The notes under the pieces: generated by a model
The model's database searches: none
What the model was told of the DNA's origin: nothing
What the model saw: only the letters and a program-made list of their open reading frames with translations
Program-made: the position numbers and the translations under genes
Assembly (NCBI RefSeq): GCF_040499845.1
Contig: NZ_CP159342.1
Span: 1,550,001-1,614,000 of the forward strand
Reading direction: 5' to 3'
DNA length: 64,000 nt
Origin: Micromonospora sp. CCTCC AA 2012012
Lineage (GTDB): Bacteria > Actinomycetota > Actinomycetes > Mycobacteriales > Micromonosporaceae
Part shown: positions 62,130-64,000 of the stretch, one piece after another
Numbering within the stretch: position 1 is the stretch's first letter
How the letters are laid out: each line of letters opens with the position of its first letter

Positions 62130-64000
62130 ATGCCGGAGACGTCCGCGACCCGCACGGCGTACCGCACCTGTCCGCTCTGCGAGGCCACCTGCGGCCTGAC
62201 CCTGACCATCACCGACGACCGGGTGACCCACGCCCGCGGCGACCAGGAGCACGTGTTCAGCCAGGGTTTCGTCTGCCCGAAGGGGGCGGCGTTCCCGGAG
62301 CTGCTCAACGACCCGGACCGGCTGCGCCGGCCGCTGCTGCGGGTCGACGGCACGCTGCGCGAGGTCGGCTGGGACGAGGCGTTCGCCGCGGTCGAGGCGG
62401 GGCTGGCCGCCGCGCGCGGCGGCGGCCGGGACGCCGTCGCCGTCTACCTGGGCAACCCGAACGTGCACACGATGTCCGGCGGCCTCTACGTGGGCCCGCT
62501 GGTGCGGGCGCTCGGCACCCGCAACGTCTTCTCCGCCAGCACCGTCGACCAGATGCCCAAGCACGTCTCCTCGGGCTACCTCTACGGCGACCCGAACGCC
62601 GTCCCGGTGCCCGACCTGGACCGCACCGACCTGCTCGTGCTGCTCGGCGCGAACCCCTGGGAGTCCAACGGCAGCCTCTGCACCGCGCCCGACTTCCCCG
62701 GTCGGCTCCGGGCCCTGCAGGAACGCGGTGGCCGGTTCCTGGTGGTGGACCCGCGGCGCACCCGGACGGCCGCCGCCGCCGACGAGCACCTGCCGATCCG
62801 GCCCGGCACCGACGCGCTGCTGCTCTTCGCCGTCGTGCACACCCTCTTCGACGAGGGCCTGGTGCGGCTCGGCCCGCTGGCGGCGCACGTCACCGGCCTC
62901 GACGAGGTGCGCGAGCTGGCCTCGGCGTTCGCCCCGGAGCGGGTCGCCGACCGCTGCGCGGTGCCCGCGCCGCGCATCCGCCGCCTCGCCCGCGAGCTGG
63001 TCGCCGCCCCCACCGCCGCCGTGTACGGACGCCTCGGCACCAGCACGGTCGCCTTCGGCACCCTGACGAGCTGGCTGGTCGACGTGGTCAACGTGCTGAC
63101 CGGCAACCTGGACCGGCCGGGCGGGGCGATGTTCCCCCTCGCCGCCCACCAGCGCACCCGCGCCGCCGGCCCCGGCAAGGGCTTCCGCACCGGACGCTGG
63201 GCCAGCCGGGTGCGGGGCCTGCCGGAGGTCAAGGGCGAGCTGCCGGTCGCCACGCTGGCCGACGAGATCACCACGCCGGGGGAAGGGCAGGTCCGGGCGC
63301 TGATCACGATCGCCGGCAACCCGGTGCTGTCCACCGCGAACAGTGAACGGCTGGACCGCGCCCTCGCCTCGCTCGACTTCATGGTCAGCGTCGACCCCTA
63401 CCTGAACGAGACCACCCGGCACGCCGACGTGGTGCTCCCGCCGCCCGACCCGGCCCGCGTCGGGCACTACGACTTCGCCTTCCTCGGCCTGGCCGTCCGC
63501 AACGTGGCCAGCTATTCGCCGCCCGCGCTGCCGGCGCAGCCGGACGGCCTCGACGAGTGCGACATCCTGGCCCGGCTGACCCTGATCGCCGCCGGACAGG
63601 GTGCCGACGCCGACCCGCAGGGGCTGCACGAGCACCTGCTCGGGCAGGTCCTGGCCGAGGCGGCCGGGGAACTGGACCGGCCGGTGGCCGAGCTGCGGGC
63701 GCTGGTCGTGGGGGACCGGCCGGCCGAACGCCTCCTCGACGCGCGGCTGCGGCGCGGCGCGTACGGCGATCTGTTCGGTCAGCGACCGGACGGTCTCAGC
63801 CTGACCCGGCTCCTCGACCACCCGCACGGCGTGGACCTGGGGCCGCTGCGCCCCCGCCTGCCGGAGGTGCTGCGGACGCCGAGCGGCACGGTCGAACTCT
63901 GTCCACCGCCGATCGCCGCCGACGTGGCCCGGCTCCGCGCGGCCCGCGACGCGCCGCCGGAGGGCTTCGTCCTCGTCGGTCGCCGGCACCTGCGGTCGAA
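62130..64000 (+). CDS. Molybdopterin (bis-MGD) oxidoreductase, 3' end outside window
   Basis: At least 623 codons, open to the right edge. The N-terminal [4Fe-4S] motif CPLCEATCGLTL with later FVCPKGAA identifies the formate dehydrogenase/nitrate reductase superfamily. Further cofactor-binding segments are YLGNPNVHTMSG, LLGANPWESNGSL, VVDPRRTRTA, PIRPGTDALLL, TGNLDRPGGAMFP and DPYLNETTRHADVVLPP. The final visible residues (GRRHLRS) match the C-terminal RRxLRSNNSWMHN-type stretch, so only about 100 residues should be missing. ATG 62130 follows GAAGGGG. No Tat signal is seen. The Mo ligand and hence the substrate cannot be assigned; it is distinct from NarG. Confidence 0.9.
   Translation, partial: MPETSATRTAYRTCPLCEATCGLTLTITDDRVTHARGDQEHVFSQGFVCPKGAAFPELLNDPDRLRRPLLRVDGTLREVGWDEAFAAVEAGLAAARGGGRDAVAVYLGNPNVHTMSGGLYVGPLVRALGTRNVFSASTVDQMPKHVSSGYLYGDPNAVPVPDLDRTDLLVLLGANPWESNGSLCTAPDFPGRLRALQERGGRFLVVDPRRTRTAAAADEHLPIRPGTDALLLFAVVHTLFDEGLVRLGPLAAHVTGLDEVRELASAFAPERVADRCAVPAPRIRRLARELVAAPTAAVYGRLGTSTVAFGTLTSWLVDVVNVLTGNLDRPGGAMFPLAAHQRTRAAGPGKGFRTGRWASRVRGLPEVKGELPVATLADEITTPGEGQVRALITIAGNPVLSTANSERLDRALASLDFMVSVDPYLNETTRHADVVLPPPDPARVGHYDFAFLGLAVRNVASYSPPALPAQPDGLDECDILARLTLIAAGQGADADPQGLHEHLLGQVLAEAAGELDRPVAELRALVVGDRPAERLLDARLRRGAYGDLFGQRPDGLSLTRLLDHPHGVDLGPLRPRLPEVLRTPSGTVELCPPPIAADVARLRAARDAPPEGFVLVGRRHLRS

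Overview
This is a 64 kb stretch of very GC-rich DNA with dense, often overlapping genes and strong G/C preference at third codon positions. The gene content (a SapB-type lanthipeptide locus, a mycothiol-amidase-like deacetylase, NarL-type regulators, NRPS/PKS genes) points to a filamentous actinomycete, most likely Micromonosporaceae. This placement is inferred from content; no rRNA or other marker gene was seen. No tRNA, rRNA, CRISPR array or insertion sequence was found.

Layout. (1) 1-9,989, nitrate respiration and nitrosative-stress block: narH (cut by the left edge) and narG on the minus strand; a divergent Thermus-type isocitrate dehydrogenase; two hemerythrin-like HHE proteins; a winged-helix regulator with C-terminal cysteines; and a YwiC-like membrane protein. 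(2) 10,062-19,081, a SapB-type (ram/amf) class III lanthipeptide locus: a proline/alanine-rich exported protein of unknown role, two NarL-type regulators with imperfect receiver domains, two ABC exporters, a 38-residue precursor gene (16,361-16,477, too short for routine ORF calls) and the LanKC synthetase. (3) 19,493-24,113, a three-gene exopolysaccharide operon: GT39-like membrane protein, processive GT2 synthase and GH26 hydrolase. (4) 24,134-31,448, mixed genes: nitronate monooxygenase, an operon of a two-component system with two membrane proteins, a 77-residue protein with a duplicated start region, a zinc-ribbon SDR oxidoreductase and a PIG-L deacetylase.

(5) 31,509-55,265 is the main feature: a 23.8 kb minus-strand NRPS/PKS operon in which every junction overlaps by 4-8 nt. 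Its first gene encodes a 3,967-residue protein arranged C-A-PCP-KS-AT-ACP-C-A-PCP-TE-MFS, so chain assembly, release and a complete membrane exporter lie in one polypeptide. The thioesterase has cysteine instead of serine as its nucleophile. Next come an A-PCP-C synthetase, two TauD/SyrP-like oxygenases, a second synthetase whose adenylation domain is interrupted by an FkbM-type methyltransferase and which ends in an orphan C-PCP pair, and a cystathionine-gamma-synthase-like PLP enzyme. Hand-read specificity codes suggest Asn, Gly-like (weak), Ala and Glu. A plausible order is Ala, Glu (methylated and/or hydroxylated), an unassigned unit, Asn, malonate, Gly-like, then release by the Cys-thioesterase.

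(6) 55,736-64,000: a SAM methyltransferase, a secreted cyclophilin, a MatB-like malonyl-CoA synthetase that could feed the PKS module, an overlapping prfH-rtcB pair (putative ribosome-repair module), a membrane diguanylate cyclase, and a molybdopterin oxidoreductase cut by the right edge and preceded by a TetR-like operator.
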